A stretch of DNA of 64,000 nucleotides from Streptomyces sp. S.PB5 (GCF_030403745.1 NZ_JAQMWP010000001.1:620001-684000), one strand, 5' to 3'. Shown: positions 9,454 to 17,871, counted from the first letter of the stretch. Notes: a model not told the origin generated them from the sequence alone. Numbers and translations: made by a program.

Positions 9454-10273
9454 CGCCGTCCTCCTTCTCCTCGTCGGAGTCCTGGGTGGAGTCCTGGGTG
9501 GCGTCTTCGGTGGTGTCTTGGGCGGCCTCTTCGGTGGTGTCCTCGGTGGCGGCCCCCGGGGCGGAGCCCTCGGGTGAGTCCTGGGCGAAGCCCTGTGTGG
9601 ACACCTTCACGGCGTCCTCGGGAGCCTCGCTGCACACCGCCACCACCGTGGTCCCCGCCTCGGCGATCGACCTCAACAGCGCCCAGACCTCCGCCCGTTC
9701 GGCGTCCGACAGCTTCAGATCGGTGTCATCGATCCCGAGCAGCGACGGACGCCCGATCAGCGCCAGCGCGACGGACAGCCGCAGCGCCTCCACCCGCTCC
9801 AGATCGCGTACGGCGGTCCGCGAGCCCTTGGGCAGGGACTCCCGGTCGAGTCCGGCGGCGGTCAGGGCGGTGTCGATGCGCAGCTTTGCCTCGGCGGCGC
9901 GCTCGGCTCGCGGCCGCAGCAGCCCCCGCAGCGAGTCCCCGAACCGCCGCTGCAGCAGCGCCCGTTCCCGCAGGTGCTCCCCGACGGTCAGGGCCGGGTC
10001 GAGGTCGGTGACACCGGCGACGTGGGCCACGGCGCTCACCCGCCGCACCGCCCCCAGGTGCTTCGGCAACCGCGCCCCGCCCACGGCCGCCGTCCCCTCG
10101 GACGCCTTCATCCGCCCGGTGAGCGCGAGCAGCAGACAGGTACGGCCCGATCCCGACGGCCCTTCGACCGCGATCAGCGAACCGGGCGCCGCGTCGAGGT
10201 CGATCCCGCGGAACGCCCATCCACGCGGCCCCTTGAGCCCGAACCCCTCGGCTGTGACGGCGACTCCGTCCAC
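9425..10273 (-). CDS. Degenerate ABC-type ATP-binding protein with acidic repeat tail
   Basis: A 282-aa protein with an ABC ATPase scaffold that lacks key residues. The P-loop reads GPSGSGRT near residue 40, with Arg replacing the invariant Lys. The expected LSGGQ signature is replaced by LERVEALRLSVALALIG, and the Walker B region is LLGIDDTDL with Asp where the catalytic Glu belongs. Residues 240-275 are an acidic Asp/Thr/Glu/Gln repeat region (units like TTED, AQDTTED, TQDS). It is first in the leftward operon and overlaps the YhgE-like membrane gene, so it may be a non-hydrolysing or slow partner subunit. Start GTG 10273 follows CAGGGGG. Confidence 0.8.
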   Translation of the reverse strand: MDGVAVTAEGFGLKGPRGWAFRGIDLDAAPGSLIAVEGPSGSGRTCLLLALTGRMKASEGTAAVGGARLPKHLGAVRRVSAVAHVAGVTDLDPALTVGEHLRERALLQRRFGDSLRGLLRPRAERAAEAKLRIDTALTAAGLDRESLPKGSRTAVRDLERVEALRLSVALALIGRPSLLGIDDTDLKLSDAERAEVWALLRSIAEAGTTVVAVCSEAPEDAVKVSTQGFAQDSPEGSAPGAATEDTTEEAAQDTTEDATQDSTQDSDEEKEDGDAIAATGRA

Positions 10274-10324
10274 AGCCCACCCCCTGAATCTCCGAACTGC
10301 CGGAAGAACTACCGGAGTTTTTGA

Positions 10325-10338
10325 ACTGACTGGTCAGT
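10325..10338. promoter_or_regulatory. Palindromic TetR-type operator
   Basis: ACTGAC (10325-10330) and GTCAGT (10333-10338) form a perfect inverted repeat with a TG centre. This matches the usual TetR-family operator form (TGAC-N2-GTCA core). It lies 52 bp before the ATPase-YhgE-TetR operon, where the leftward promoter should be. The likely ligand is the TetR protein of that operon. Confidence 0.65.
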
Positions 10339-10357
10339 GCAAAAAGTAACCCGAACC

Positions 10358-10369
10358 TTCGATCGAAGC
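10358..10369. promoter_or_regulatory. 12-bp perfect palindrome CTTCGATCGAAG
   Basis: A perfect 12-bp palindrome, 20 bp right of the TetR-type operator in the divergent intergenic region. It could be a second regulator site for either direction. No family is recognised. Confidence 0.4.
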
Positions 10370-10390
10370 AAAGGCGCAGGTCAGAACGGA

Positions 10391-10413
10391 TTGTCAGTGC
10401 CATACCTCACGAT
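10391..10413 (+). promoter_or_regulatory. RecA-NDp/PafBC-like promoter of the HEPN gene
   Basis: TTGTCAGTG (10391-10399) is a full match to the upstream element of the damage-inducible promoter class. Exactly 8 nt later comes CACGAT (10408-10413), which fits TAnnnT except for C at the first position. The gene starts about 53 nt after the predicted transcription start. Confidence 0.6.
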
Positions 10414-10472
10414 GGGCACATACGGCATCCCGTAACGGGACGTGCCGTCACACAGACGACAGGAGGTTCGTC

Positions 10473-11042
10473 ATGGCCAGCTATCACGCCGCAGCCGCCC
10501 GCCGGCGCCGCGCCACCGGCCCTGCCCCCTCACTGACCGGTCCGGCGAGCGACGTGCACCCCGTGCTCCGCCGGTCCACGGCCCCGCCCGCCGCCCTCGA
10601 CCTGCTCGCCCAGGCCCGTGCCGGACTCGACGAGGCCGCCGTCCTGGAGACTCCGAACGAGCGCTATGCCACGGCCCACCTCGCCGCCCTGCGCACCGCC
10701 GCCGCCGTGCTCGCCGCACGAGGGCGCCCCGAGCCCACGTCCCGACGCCGGGCCAAGATCCGGAGCGCCTGGGAAGTGCTCCCCGAGATAGCGCCCGAGC
10801 TCGCCGAGTGGAGCGCGCTGTTCGCCTCCGGCGCCCGGCGCCGCGCCCGGGCCGAGGCGGGTATCCAGGGCGCGGCCAGCCGCCGGGACGCCGACGACCT
10901 CATACGCGACGTGGCGATGTTCCTGCGCCTCGTCGAACGCATGCTCGTCCTCCAACCGGTCCTGCCCCAGCCCCGCCAGGACATGGACCAGCCGGACCCG
11001 GGCGAGCACGACACGGGCCGGGACATGCCGGACGCGGGCTGA
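10473..11042 (+). CDS. SAV_6107-type HEPN domain protein
   Basis: A 189-aa mostly helical protein. The centre (VHPVLRRSTAPPAALDLLAQ, then ERYATAHLAALRTAAAVLA and WEVLPEIAPELAEWSALFA) matches the SAV_6107 family of HEPN-like proteins in actinobacteria; the C-terminal 25 residues are acidic and disordered. HEPN proteins can be RNases, but I see no clear RxxxxH active-site motif, so catalysis is doubtful. The ATG has AGGAGG 7 nt upstream. The gene stands alone behind a promoter of the PafBC-regulated form, so a DNA-damage link is an inference worth testing. Confidence 0.7.
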   Translation: MASYHAAAARRRRATGPAPSLTGPASDVHPVLRRSTAPPAALDLLAQARAGLDEAAVLETPNERYATAHLAALRTAAAVLAARGRPEPTSRRRAKIRSAWEVLPEIAPELAEWSALFASGARRRARAEAGIQGAASRRDADDLIRDVAMFLRLVERMLVLQPVLPQPRQDMDQPDPGEHDTGRDMPDAG

Positions 11043-11432
11043 CGGCCCCTACACGGCCGGGTTGTGCGCCGGTCAGGGGTGCCTGGAGACCGGGGGTGCC
11101 TGCCCACGGGGCCCTGGCGGCCGGGGTACCTGTCGGCGCCTAGCCGTGCGCCGGCGGGGGCGTGCGCCCTCCGGGCGCCTGGAGGTCCGCTCGGGCGAGG
11201 GTCGCGGACTCCTCGCGAACCCCTCACCGACTCCCCGTGCCCCGCCTGCGGACATCTAGAGGTCCGCCGTATGAGACGTGGGGTCGGGCCGCTGGCCGTG
11301 GTGGCCGGGTGAGGCATCCGAGGCAATAGGGTGGAGGGCGCCTGAAGCCTTCCCCGCCGGTACCCCGGAGGGGCGGGCAGCCCGTTCGCCCCGCCGCGCA
11401 AGAGGCGGTGCCGCGCCGAGGAGTCAACTGCC
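11043..11432. other. Intergenic region without a supported gene
   Basis: These 390 bases between the HEPN gene and the methyltransferase gene hold only short reading frames of Arg/Pro/Gly-rich composition. A TAGGGT at 11335-11340 could be a -10 box for the methyltransferase gene, but no -35 partner is evident. No terminator is clear. Confidence 0.5.
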
Positions 11433-12203
11433 GTGTCGGACCCACTGCGACCCCGCGCCTCTCTCCGTACCGCCGTGGTCTGGGAGGTCCTCCAGGAGGC
11501 CCTTGAACGGCGGGTCAAGGCCACGGGCCAGGAGTCGCTCGACATCCTGGACACCGGGGGCGGCAGCGGTAACTTCGCCGTGCCCGTCGCCCGGCTCGGC
11601 CACCGTGTCACCGTCGTCGACCCCAGCCCCAACGCGCTGTTCGCCCTGGAGCGCCGCGCCGCCGAGGCCGGAGTCGCCGACCGGGTCCAGGGTGTCCAGG
11701 GCGACGCCCACGGCCTGTTCGACGTGGTCGAGCGCGGTGCCTACGACGCGGTGCTGTGCCACGGCGTGCTGGAGTACGTCGACGACCCGGCCGAGGGCAT
11801 CCGCAACGTGGTGGCCGCCCTGCGTCCCGAGGGCGTCCTCAGCCTCCTCGCCGCCGGCCTCGGCGGCGCCGTGCTCGCCCGCGCCCTCGCCGGTCACTTC
11901 AAGGAGGCCAAGCAGGCCCTCGACGACCCGAACGGCCGATGGGGCACCGGCGACCCCGTGCCGCGCCGTTTCACCACCGACCAGCTCACCGAGCTGGTCG
12001 AGGGCGCGGGCCTGACGGTCGCCGCCGTGCACGGCGTACGGGTCTTCGCCGACCTGGTCCCCGGAGTGCTGGTCGACACCGAGCCCGGCGCCCTGGAGGC
12101 CCTGCTCAAGCTGGAGGAGGCGGCGGCCGAACTCCCCGCCTTCCACTCCGTGGCCACGCAGCTTCATGTGCTCGGTGAGACCCGAGGGACCGCAGAGGCC
12201 TGA
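11433..12203 (+). CDS. Class I SAM-dependent methyltransferase
   Basis: A 256-aa cytosolic protein with a Rossmann-type methyltransferase fold. Motif I is LDILDTGGGSGNFAVPVARL near residue 35-54 (binds SAM), the acidic end of strand beta-2 is VTVVDPSPNAL near 62, and AYDAVLCHGVLEYVDDP near 105 is motif post-II. The core AVLCHGVLEYV with RNVVAALRPEG is typical of UbiE/CmoA-like small-molecule or tRNA methylases, but the substrate cannot be read from sequence. Start GTG 11433 has GAGGAG about 12 nt upstream. The location in front of the DUF3040 gene and the dcw cluster is typical of streptomycetes. Confidence 0.85.
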   Translation: MSDPLRPRASLRTAVVWEVLQEALERRVKATGQESLDILDTGGGSGNFAVPVARLGHRVTVVDPSPNALFALERRAAEAGVADRVQGVQGDAHGLFDVVERGAYDAVLCHGVLEYVDDPAEGIRNVVAALRPEGVLSLLAAGLGGAVLARALAGHFKEAKQALDDPNGRWGTGDPVPRRFTTDQLTELVEGAGLTVAAVHGVRVFADLVPGVLVDTEPGALEALLKLEEAAAELPAFHSVATQLHVLGETRGTAEA

Positions 12204-12267
12204 GACGACTCCGCTGGTGCGGCGCTGATCAGGGACTTGGGTGCAGATGGAGTACGCCACAGGCCCC

Positions 12268-12294
12268 CCGATCGGGCGGTCGGCGCCGTATGAT
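12268..12294 (+). promoter_or_regulatory. Possible second promoter upstream of the DUF3040 gene
   Basis: A TATGAT hexamer at 12289-12294 is an excellent -10 box, but no recognisable -35 lies 16-18 bp upstream. A perfect palindrome CCCGATCGGG sits at 12268-12277, in the place where an activator or repressor could act. No gene begins near it, so it may make a long leader for the DUF3040 gene. Confidence 0.35.
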
Positions 12295-12403
12295 CGAGGG
12301 AGACCGTCCGGCATGACGGGCCGGCCGCTGGGGAATGCAAGATCTAGCGGGCCGGGACGTTCATGGCGGAATCCCGGTTGGCCAATTGGCGTAGAGGGGC
12401 GGG

Positions 12404-12432
12404 TTTCACGGGGGCGATTCCCTGCCTATCCT
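12404..12432 (+). promoter_or_regulatory. Promoter of the DUF3040 gene
   Basis: TTTCAC (12404-12409), a 17-bp spacer and TATCCT (12427-12432) form a standard housekeeping promoter. The predicted leader is about 42 nt and contains a 14-bp palindrome GTCGCC-CC-GGCGAC at 12447-12460, ahead of the Shine-Dalgarno GGAGGA. Confidence 0.6.
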
Positions 12433-12480
12433 GAAGGGACCCCCTAGTCGCCCCGGCGACTGCACGATGAGGAGGACTCC

Positions 12481-12876
12481 GTGCCGCTCTCGGAGCACGA
12501 GCAGCGAATGCTCGAGCAAATGGAGCGAGCGCTGTACGCCGAAGATCCCAAGTTCGCGACAGCGCTTGAGGGAAGCGGGCTGCGCACGTACACCCGGCGA
12601 CGGGTCTACCAGGCGGTCGCGGGCTTCCTCGTGGGTATCGCGCTCCTCATGGCCGGTATGGTCGCCAAGCAGGTGTGGCTCAGTGTGGTGGGCTTCCTCG
12701 TCATGCTGGGCTGTGCGGTACTCGCCGTGACCGGTTGGCGCAAGGCTCCCAAGCCGGGCGAGCAGCCCGCGGCCGGTGCCCCCCACGCTCGCCGTCAGAC
12801 CAGGCAGAAGCGCTCCATGATGGACCGCATCGAGCAGCGCTGGCAGAAGCGCCGCGATGAACAGGGCGGCCATTAG
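12481..12876 (+). CDS. DUF3040 membrane protein
   Basis: A 131-aa protein. The N-terminus MPLSEHEQRMLEQMERALYA is the hallmark of DUF3040 proteins, common in actinobacteria and without a proven function. Two hydrophobic segments follow: VAGFLVGIALLMAGMV near residues 46-61 and LSVVGFLVMLGCAVLAVTGW near 67-86. The C-terminal 40 residues are strongly basic (ARRQTRQKR, RIEQRWQKRR) and should lie in the cytoplasm. GTG 12481 follows GGAGGACTCC, a perfect ribosome binding site. It ends at a strong hairpin terminator. Confidence 0.9.
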   Translation: MPLSEHEQRMLEQMERALYAEDPKFATALEGSGLRTYTRRRVYQAVAGFLVGIALLMAGMVAKQVWLSVVGFLVMLGCAVLAVTGWRKAPKPGEQPAAGAPHARRQTRQKRSMMDRIEQRWQKRRDEQGGH

Positions 12877-12895
12877 CTCGACCAGCAGCTGATGC

Positions 12896-12932
12896 TGAGG
12901 GGGTGACCGCCCGGCGGGTGGTCACCCCCTCA
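12896..12932 (+). terminator. Hairpin terminator after the DUF3040 gene
   Basis: TGAGGGGGTGACC (12896-12908) and its perfect complement GGTCACCCCCTCA (12920-12932) form a 13-bp stem with an 11-nt loop, 20 nt after the stop codon. There is no T-run, which is common in streptomycetes. Confidence 0.8.
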
Positions 12933-13010
12933 CGCACGCCCTCTTCGCGGTTCCGTACGCCCCCTCGCTGCCCGTCGGCGGGTGGCGGAGATCCCGGCCC
13001 GCGCAACGCT

Positions 13011-13046
13011 TGAGGCCCCGATCCGCTCACATGGATCGGGGCCTCA
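13011..13046 (-). terminator. Hairpin terminator of the MoxR-DUF58-transglutaminase operon
   Basis: TGAGGCCCCGATCC (13011-13024) pairs perfectly with GGATCGGGGCCTCA (13033-13046), a 14-bp stem with an 8-nt loop. It lies 33 bp past the end of the leftward transglutaminase gene and could also stop rightward readthrough. Confidence 0.85.
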
Positions 13047-13079
13047 GCCATTGCTCCGAAGGCCACGGGCTCCGAAGGC

Positions 13080-15464
13080 TCAGCCCTGCTGGCCCGACGG
13101 CTTGCGCAGCGTCGGTCTGGCCGCCGCCGCCCGGGCCGTCACGCCGTTCCACCACTCCGAGAACGCCCACACCACCCGCACGGTGGAACGCGGGGCGAAC
13201 ATCGCCCGCAGTTCCGTGCCGCGGGGTGCCGGATCGGCGAGGCCGGCGATCGCCCGCCGGACGTCCTCCGCCAGCCCCGCCGTCGGGCGCGGCCGCGGTG
13301 CGTAGAGGACCTGCTCCACGGCGTCCGCCACCCGGTGGACCGCGGCAGCGGCCGCCGGGTCGAGATGGCCGAGTCTGACGATCCGGGCCGCGGCCTTGCG
13401 CGGGGTCTGTGAATCGTCCGGCAGGATTCCGAAGTCCCATGCCGTATCGGTCAGTTCCAGCCAGACCGCCAGGGTGTGGGGCGCGACGTCCGCCTCACCG
13501 CGGCCGTGCGCGCCCAGCCGGGTCGCCCGGACGCGCCGCCGCCACAGCATCGGCGCCAGCGGGATCACCAGGGCGGCCAGCCCGCCGAGGGCCCATGCCA
13601 GCACGACGTACCACTTCGGCCCGTCGTCCTCCGTGACGGGCAGGGCCGCGGAGGACTCGCTCGGGCACGCGTCCAGCTTCTTCTGCTCCGCCGAGCAGCT
13701 CTCGCTCGCCGAGGCGGAGGTGGACGGCGCCGTGCTCGCCGACGACGACGGGCTGCCGATGCTCGGGAGGGAGGTGTTCGGGCTGTCGGTCTGGGTGTAC
13801 TCGGGCAGCGTGCCCCGGGTCGGGGTGGGCTCGAAGCGGGTCCAGCCCACGCCCTCGAAGTACAGCTCGGGCCAGGCGTGGGCGTCCCGCAGCCCCACCG
13901 TCACCGTGCCGTCGGCCTCCGGAGTGCCGGGCGCGAAGCCGACCGCCACCCGGGCCGGAATGCCCAGGCTGCGGGCCATCGACGCCATGGCGAAGGAGAA
14001 GTGGATGCAGAAGCCCTGCTTGTCCCTGAGGAAGTTGGCGATGGCCCGGGAGCCGGTGCCGACGCTCACCTGGGTGTCGTACTGGAAGCCGCCGGTCAGG
14101 GAGAAGTACTCCTGGAGCTTGACCGCCTGCTCGTAGTGGTTCGCGGAGCCCTTGGTGACCTCACGCGCGGTGCTGGCCACGACCGGCGGCAGCGAGCTCG
14201 GCAGCTTGGTGTACCAGGCCTTCAGGTCCGCGGGTGGCGCCGGGGCCGCGGCCAGTTGTTCCGCGGTCGGCTGCACGACCAGGCTCTTGACCTCGTACGT
14301 GGACCCGCCGGTGTTCTGGCCCTTGTCGCCGACGAGGGCCATGCCCTCGGGCTCGTAGCGCCAGTTGCCGTCGATCTGCACCCCGCTGGGCGGGTACGGC
14401 ATCGGCAGCCAGTCCTGCTTGTAGCCCTTGTCGGCCGCGACCAGGGTCGTGATCTCGGCACGGCGGACGTCTGCGCCGAGACCGACCGGGTTGGGGAACT
14501 CGTCCGGCACCGGGGCGATGTCGCGCTTGGACGCTTCCCAGACCTTGCCGTCGAACTTGTCCAGGGACACGATCCGCATATAGAGGCTGGACTGGTCCTC
14601 GGGCTTGGTGCGCAGGGTCAGGACCTTCTTGTCCTGGTCCAGGTTGAGGTTGTCACGCAGGGACAGCAGCGGGTTCACCGCGGAGATGGTGCCGCCGCTG
14701 CCGTTGCCACCGCCCACCCCCGCCCCGGCGCCGTCCAGGAGGCCGCCGTCCATCGCGGGCAGCGCGACCGGCACCACCAGGGCGAGCCCCAGTGCGACCG
14801 CGCCGATGCGCCGCCCGGTGCGGACCGGCGCCACCACGCCGGATTCCCCGCCCGGGGTGCGAGGCGCGCCGCCGAAGACCCGGCCCCACTGGGAGAGCCG
14901 GTCGCGCCCCTCCGCGAGGAGCAGCGTCAGATAGCCGGCCGCCGCGACCAGGAACCACAGCCAGTCGGAGCCGCCGTCGGACAGCCCCGCGGCGACGGAG
15001 TACAGCGCGAGCAGCGGCAGCCCGGCCGGAGCCGCACTGCGGAAGGTCACCGCGAGGGCGTCCACGGCGAGGCCGATGACCAGCACCCCGCCGACGATCA
15101 TCAGCCGGATGCCGTCGGACTCCAGCGGCGCCGGGATCGCGTACCGCGCGATGTCGTCGCTGCCCTGCTGGAGGAGATCGGCGAAGCGCTGGAACGCCTC
15201 CGGACCCGGGACCAGCCCGCCGAGCGCCTGCTCCCGGGTGAAGGCCAGCGTCAGCATCATCAACGTGACGAGGGCCTGTGCGGCCACCGTCAACGGCCGG
15301 GCCAGCGGCACCCGTCGGGTCGCCGCGCCCACCAGCGACTGGATGCCGAGCAGGAAGCCGGCCTGCAGGATCCAGGTGGCCGGCTCGACCAGGGGGAGCA
15401 TGGCGCAGGACGCCATCAGGGTGGCCGCCCAGGCGCACAGGGCCAGTCGTGCCCGCCCGCTCAT
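13080..15464 (-). CDS. TgpA-type membrane transglutaminase-like protein
   Basis: A 794-aa membrane enzyme-like protein. The first 240 residues hold about six transmembrane helices (ATLMASCAMLPLVEPATWIL onward). An outer region contains a transglutaminase-like fold: the Cys is in QGFCIHFSFAMASMARSLG near residue 490, then GIPARVAVGFAPG, and the His/acid pair is in LRDAHAWPELYFEGVGW with TRFEPTPTRG. A Ser/Thr/Ala-rich linker and one more helix (WYVVLAWALGGLAALVIPL) precede a cytoplasmic DUF4129-like C-terminus. It is coupled to the DUF58 gene by an ATGA overlap. With MoxR and DUF58 it forms the widespread operon whose substrate remains unclear. Confidence 0.9.
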   Translation of the reverse strand: MSGRARLALCAWAATLMASCAMLPLVEPATWILQAGFLLGIQSLVGAATRRVPLARPLTVAAQALVTLMMLTLAFTREQALGGLVPGPEAFQRFADLLQQGSDDIARYAIPAPLESDGIRLMIVGGVLVIGLAVDALAVTFRSAAPAGLPLLALYSVAAGLSDGGSDWLWFLVAAAGYLTLLLAEGRDRLSQWGRVFGGAPRTPGGESGVVAPVRTGRRIGAVALGLALVVPVALPAMDGGLLDGAGAGVGGGNGSGGTISAVNPLLSLRDNLNLDQDKKVLTLRTKPEDQSSLYMRIVSLDKFDGKVWEASKRDIAPVPDEFPNPVGLGADVRRAEITTLVAADKGYKQDWLPMPYPPSGVQIDGNWRYEPEGMALVGDKGQNTGGSTYEVKSLVVQPTAEQLAAAPAPPADLKAWYTKLPSSLPPVVASTAREVTKGSANHYEQAVKLQEYFSLTGGFQYDTQVSVGTGSRAIANFLRDKQGFCIHFSFAMASMARSLGIPARVAVGFAPGTPEADGTVTVGLRDAHAWPELYFEGVGWTRFEPTPTRGTLPEYTQTDSPNTSLPSIGSPSSSASTAPSTSASASESCSAEQKKLDACPSESSAALPVTEDDGPKWYVVLAWALGGLAALVIPLAPMLWRRRVRATRLGAHGRGEADVAPHTLAVWLELTDTAWDFGILPDDSQTPRKAAARIVRLGHLDPAAAAAVHRVADAVEQVLYAPRPRPTAGLAEDVRRAIAGLADPAPRGTELRAMFAPRSTVRVVWAFSEWWNGVTARAAAARPTLRKPSGQQG

Positions 15465-16840
15465 GCCGGTCCTCCCTCGGCTCCGCCGCCGCTCGTGGCA
15501 CCGAGGCCGGTGCGCTCGCGGTCCGCCTGGCGCCACAGCTCGGTCAAGGACGCGCCCCGCGGCACGCGCAGCGCCGTCCAGCCCGCCTCGCGCAGCATCC
15601 GCAACCGCTCCTCGTTCCTGTCCAACGGCCGTGCCGCATCGCCGGGTTCCCGCACCCAGCCGTCACTGTCCAGCAGGAAGGCGACCGCGCTGCCACTGCG
15701 CTGGCGCATCTTGGCCGCCACTGTCGCCTGTACCTCGTCGAGGTCGCCGAGGAAGGCGACCAGCAGCCCCTCGTTCCCCCCGCGCAGCACGTCGTAGGCC
15801 CGTGACAGGCCCGTGCCGTCGGAGTGGTCGATCACGGCGAGGGTGTCCATCATCAGCCCGGCCGCGTCCGCCGACTCCTGGCTGGCGCCCGCGAACCCGT
15901 CCGCGCCCTCGCCGGGCACCGAGTTGCCGGTGTCCGTCAACAGTCGTACGGAAAAGCCCCGTTCGAGCATGTGCACCAGCGCCGACGCGGTGCCCGAGAC
16001 GGCCCACTCGAAGGCCGAGTCGGGGCCCGCGCCCCGGAAGGCGAGAGACCGGGTGTCCAGCAGCACCGTGCAGCGGGAGCGCTGGGGCTGCTCCTCGCGG
16101 CGCACCATCAGCTCGCCGTAGCGCGCGGTGGACCGCCAGTGCACCCGGCGCAGATCGTCGCCGTAGCGGTACCCGCGCGGGATGACGTCGTCCTCGCCGG
16201 CCAGCGCCAGCGAGCGCTGCCGCCCGTCGCCGTACCCCTTGGCCTCACCGCTGAACCGCACCGGCGGCAGCGGCTCCACGCGCGGGATCACCGTCAGGGT
16301 GTCGTACGAGGAGAAGGACCGGGTCAGTTCGCACATGCCGAACGGGTCGGTCAGGCGCAGCTGGAGCGGGCCCAGCGGATAGCGGCCGCGCAGGTCGGAG
16401 CGGACCCGGTAGGAGACCTCGCGGCGGCCGCCCGCCTCGACCCGGTCCAGGACGAAGCGGGGGCGCGGGCCGAGGACGTAGGGCACCCGGTCCTGGAGCA
16501 TCAGCAGGCCGGTGGGCAGCCGCGAAACGTTGTCCACGCGGAGATGGACCCGGGCCTCGGAGCCGGCGGGCACGCGCGCGGGGGAGAGCCGGCGGCTGCC
16601 GGCGACCCGGTAGCGGGTGCGGTAGAGCACGGTCGCGCAGACCAGCGGCAGCACGGCGAGCAGCAGGCCGACCCGGAGCAGATCGCTCTGCCCCAGGACG
16701 TACGCGCAGATGGCTGCGGCGATGCCGGCGGCCAGGAAGGAGCGGCCGCGGGTGGTGAGCCCGGCCAGTGCGGTGCGCACCCCGCCCTTGTCGCCCCGGT
16801 CTGCCTCGGAGTGCTGGCCCGGCCCCGCGGCGGTGGTCAT
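15461..16840 (-). CDS. DUF58 domain protein (von Willebrand-like, MoxR partner)
   Basis: A 459-aa protein. Two helices near residues 30-75 (FLAAGIAAAICAYVLGQSDL and LLLAVLPLVCATVL) anchor it. The DUF58 signature follows near residue 220 as PRGYRYGDDLRRVHWRSTAR, and a vWA-like segment CTVLLDTRSLAFRG comes next. Such proteins pair with MoxR AAA+ ATPases as putative assembly or metal-insertion chaperones. ATG 16840 shares one base with the moxR stop (TGATG) and has GGAGG upstream; a GTG one codon earlier is an alternative. The 3' end overlaps the transglutaminase start, so the three proteins are probably made together. Confidence 0.9.
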   Translation of the reverse strand: MTTAAGPGQHSEADRGDKGGVRTALAGLTTRGRSFLAAGIAAAICAYVLGQSDLLRVGLLLAVLPLVCATVLYRTRYRVAGSRRLSPARVPAGSEARVHLRVDNVSRLPTGLLMLQDRVPYVLGPRPRFVLDRVEAGGRREVSYRVRSDLRGRYPLGPLQLRLTDPFGMCELTRSFSSYDTLTVIPRVEPLPPVRFSGEAKGYGDGRQRSLALAGEDDVIPRGYRYGDDLRRVHWRSTARYGELMVRREEQPQRSRCTVLLDTRSLAFRGAGPDSAFEWAVSGTASALVHMLERGFSVRLLTDTGNSVPGEGADGFAGASQESADAAGLMMDTLAVIDHSDGTGLSRAYDVLRGGNEGLLVAFLGDLDEVQATVAAKMRQRSGSAVAFLLDSDGWVREPGDAARPLDRNEERLRMLREAGWTALRVPRGASLTELWRQADRERTGLGATSGGGAEGGPA

Positions 16841-17871
16841 CACAGCCTCCGCGGCGGCTGCTGGCCGTACGTCTGCGTGCCGTGGCCCAGACCGATGCCG
16901 CTCTGCTGCTGGGGCACCGGGGTGCGCTGCAGGATCTCCTGCACGACCTGCTCGGAGGTGCGCCGGTTGAGCTGGGCCTGGGCGGTGGGCAGCAGCCGGT
17001 GGGCCAGGACGGCGACGGCGAGGGCCTGCACGTCGTCCGGCAGCGCGTAGTCCCGGCCGCTGAGAGCGGCGGACGCCTTCGCCGCGCGCAGCAGGTGCAG
17101 CGTCGCACGCGGGGAGGCGCCGAGTCTCAGGTCGGGGTGGCTGCGGGTGGCCGCGACCAGGTCGACCGCGTACCGCCGGACCGCGTCGGCCACATGGACG
17201 CCGCGGACGGCGTCGACCAGCTTCACGATGTCGTGCGCGTGCGCCACCGGCTGGAGGTCGTCCAGCGGGTTCACCCCGCCGTGGATGTCGAGCATCTGCA
17301 GCTCGGCCTCCGCGCTGGGGTAGCCGATGGAGACCCGCGCCATGAAGCGGTCGCGCTGGGCCTCCGGCAGCGGGTAGGTGCCCTCCATCTCCACCGGGTT
17401 CTGCGTGGCCACCACCATGAAGGGACTGGGCAGCTCGTACGTCTGCCCGTCGATGGTGACCTGACGCTCCTCCATGGACTCCAGGAGCGCCGACTGTGTC
17501 TTCGGCGAGGCGCGGTTGATCTCGTCGCCGATCACGATCTGCGCGAAGATCGCGCCCGGCTTGAACTCGAAGTCCCGGCGCTGCTGGTCCCAGATGGACA
17601 CACCGGTGATGTCCGAGGGCAGCAGGTCGGGCGTGAACTGGATACGCCGCACCGAGCAGTCGATGGACCGCGCCAGTGCCTTGGCCAGCATGGTCTTGCC
17701 CACGCCCGGCACATCCTCGATCAGAAGATGCCCCTCGGCGAGCAGTACGGTCAGCGAAAGCCGTACGACCTCGGGCTTGCCCTCGATCACACCCTCCACC
17801 GAACTGCGGACTCGCTCCACAGTGGCAGTCAGATCAGTAAGGCTCGCTCGATCGTCATAGGTCGTCACCCG
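16840..17871 (-). CDS. MoxR-family AAA+ ATPase
   Basis: A 343-aa cytosolic AAA+ ATPase. Walker A is EDVPGVGKTMLAKALA near residue 50, the RIQFTPDLLPSDITG segment is typical of MoxR, Walker B is IVIGDEINRASPKTQSALLE, sensor 1 is MVVATQNPVEMEGTYPLPEA, and the Arg-finger region is QRDRFMARV. Only the last 25 residues are low complexity (QTYGQQPPRR). A longer reading frame opens at 17928, but GTG 17871 (VTTYDDRASL) has GGAGGG 7 nt upstream and starts the conserved part. First gene of the operon with DUF58 and transglutaminase-like genes. Confidence 0.93.
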   Translation of the reverse strand, partial: RVTTYDDRASLTDLTATVERVRSSVEGVIEGKPEVVRLSLTVLLAEGHLLIEDVPGVGKTMLAKALARSIDCSVRRIQFTPDLLPSDITGVSIWDQQRRDFEFKPGAIFAQIVIGDEINRASPKTQSALLESMEERQVTIDGQTYELPSPFMVVATQNPVEMEGTYPLPEAQRDRFMARVSIGYPSAEAELQMLDIHGGVNPLDDLQPVAHAHDIVKLVDAVRGVHVADAVRRYAVDLVAATRSHPDLRLGASPRATLHLLRAAKASAALSGRDYALPDDVQALAVAVLAHRLLPTAQAQLNRRTSEQVVQEILQRTPVPQQQSGIGLGHGTQTYGQQPPRRL

